Shown piece by piece: positions 5,510 through 6,096 of a stretch of DNA of 6,096 nucleotides. Each line of letters begins with the position of its first letter. Position 1 is the stretch's first letter. Source of the DNA: an uncultured Clostridia bacterium. GTDB lineage: Bacteria > Bacillota > Clostridia > Oscillospirales > Ruminococcaceae. The notes beneath the pieces are model-generated. The model was not told the origin of the DNA and did not search any database. It worked only from the letters and a program-made list of their open reading frames with translations. Made by a program: the position numbers and the translations under genes. The DNA lies in assembly GCA_945867255.1 (NCBI GenBank), contig CAMBHV010000093.1, forward strand, positions 1-6,096, written 5' to 3'.

Positions 5510-6096
5510 ATGCACATAAGAAAAGCTTTTTGGAAAAAAGGAACAGCTCTTGTACTAACCTTTCTGTGCCTTCCTGTTACCTTTTTGGTCATGGCGGAAA
5601 CGCCGAAGGAAAAGTTGGATAGATGGAAAGAGGAACAGCACCGTGTGCAGGAAAAGATAGAACAGGCCGAACAGCGTCAGGAAGACGCAGCCACCATGAA
5701 AAGCTTGTACCAGGAAAAAGCAAACAGTATCCTTGCTCAGATGGATGTGCTGAACGAACAGATACAACAACAGAAAAGCGAAGTGGATGTTGCAAATGCA
5801 TCGCTGGCGACAGCACAGCGGCAGTTGGAGGATGGGCGCGAAGCATTCGAGGCGCGCCTTGTGGCTATGTATGAAACTCGCTATCAGTCCAGTTTGTCCG
5901 CGCTGCTGGGGGCAAGTGACATTTCTCAAATGATGCGCTTTGCAGAAAACCTTACCCGCATCTCTGTGGCCAATAAAGCCCAGGTGGACGGATATGTGCA
6001 GGCTAAAAAGACGCTGGAACAACAGGCAGAGGAACAACAGGCGCTGTTGGATGATATGCAGCAGACAAGCGCTCAATTAGAGCAGACAAGGCAGGA
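5510..6096 (+). CDS. Secreted coiled-coil murein hydrolase or activator, PcsB/EnvC-like (partial, N-terminal 195 aa)
   Basis: The frame is open to the window end, so the C-terminus is missing. It begins directly after the M56 stop (TGAATG, no gap) with GGAGG (5498-5502) and 7 nt spacing. Residues 1-29 form a signal peptide: MHIRKAFWKKG, a hydrophobic core, and VMA before E30 as a likely signal peptidase I site. There is no lipobox. Residues about 31-115 are a long Q/E/K-rich coiled coil. RLVAMYETRYQSSLSALLGASDISQMMRF (116-144) matches the hinge region of the PcsB/EnvC coiled-coil domain, and a second coil begins near 155. Such proteins normally end in an M23 or CHAP domain and either cut peptidoglycan or activate amidases, often under FtsEX control. 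The catalytic part lies outside the window, so enzyme or activator cannot be decided. Placement in the BlaI operon suggests that its level follows the M56 sensor. Confidence 0.82.
   Translation, partial: MHIRKAFWKKGTALVLTFLCLPVTFLVMAETPKEKLDRWKEEQHRVQEKIEQAEQRQEDAATMKSLYQEKANSILAQMDVLNEQIQQQKSEVDVANASLATAQRQLEDGREAFEARLVAMYETRYQSSLSALLGASDISQMMRFAENLTRISVANKAQVDGYVQAKKTLEQQAEEQQALLDDMQQTSAQLEQTRQ

Noticed and set aside
5555..6076. Minus-strand frame opposite the coiled-coil gene
   Set aside because: Its Leu/Phe/His-rich product is the reverse complement of a Q/E/K-rich coiled coil, a common artefact. The plus-strand reading has a signal peptide and a GGAGG site.

Overview
The window looks like a chromosomal stretch from a low-to-mid GC Bacillota, most likely a gut-type Clostridia/Oscillospirales relative. 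This is inferred from strong AGGAGG ribosome-binding sites, near-consensus sigma-A promoters, PadR/HAAS and BlaI/M56 regulatory pairs, and a PcsB/EnvC-like secreted coiled-coil protein. I see no insertion sequence, tRNA, rRNA or CRISPR array.

Region 1 (about 1-1830, minus strand) is a tightly packed operon. From a TTGACA-16-TATACT promoter it reads: a PadR regulator (1753-1367), a single-pass membrane protein with an unrecognised extracytoplasmic domain (1398-781), a HAAS-type membrane protein (784-29), and the first ten codons of another gene (32-1) that leaves the window. Every junction overlaps and every start has an AGGAGG site. The HAAS protein carries the GGADGPT signature of Na+-translocating decarboxylase beta subunits, although the rest of that transporter is absent.

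Region 2 (about 1830-2946, plus strand) holds tcdA, encoding the tRNA t6A37 dehydratase. It has its own TTGACG-18-TATAAT promoter, a roughly 120-nt tail that may fold, and a strong intrinsic terminator at 2906-2946.

Region 3 (about 3020-6096, plus strand) is the most interesting part. Two near-identical dyads (13 of 14 bases), one of them overlapping the -35 element, precede a gene for a BlaI/MecI-type repressor. The next gene, overlapping by 4 nt, encodes a BlaR1-like M56 membrane metalloprotease in which the usual penicillin-sensing domain is replaced by two tandem M23/LytM-like domains. The first has lost all active-site residues. The second keeps the three zinc ligands but lacks both catalytic histidines. 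With no gap (TGAATG) follows a secreted coiled-coil protein of the PcsB/EnvC type, open at the window end. I infer a self-regulated cell-wall surveillance module: degenerate LytM domains sense peptidoglycan or a hydrolase outside, the M56 domain signals inside, BlaI is inactivated, and production of a murein-hydrolase-type protein rises.
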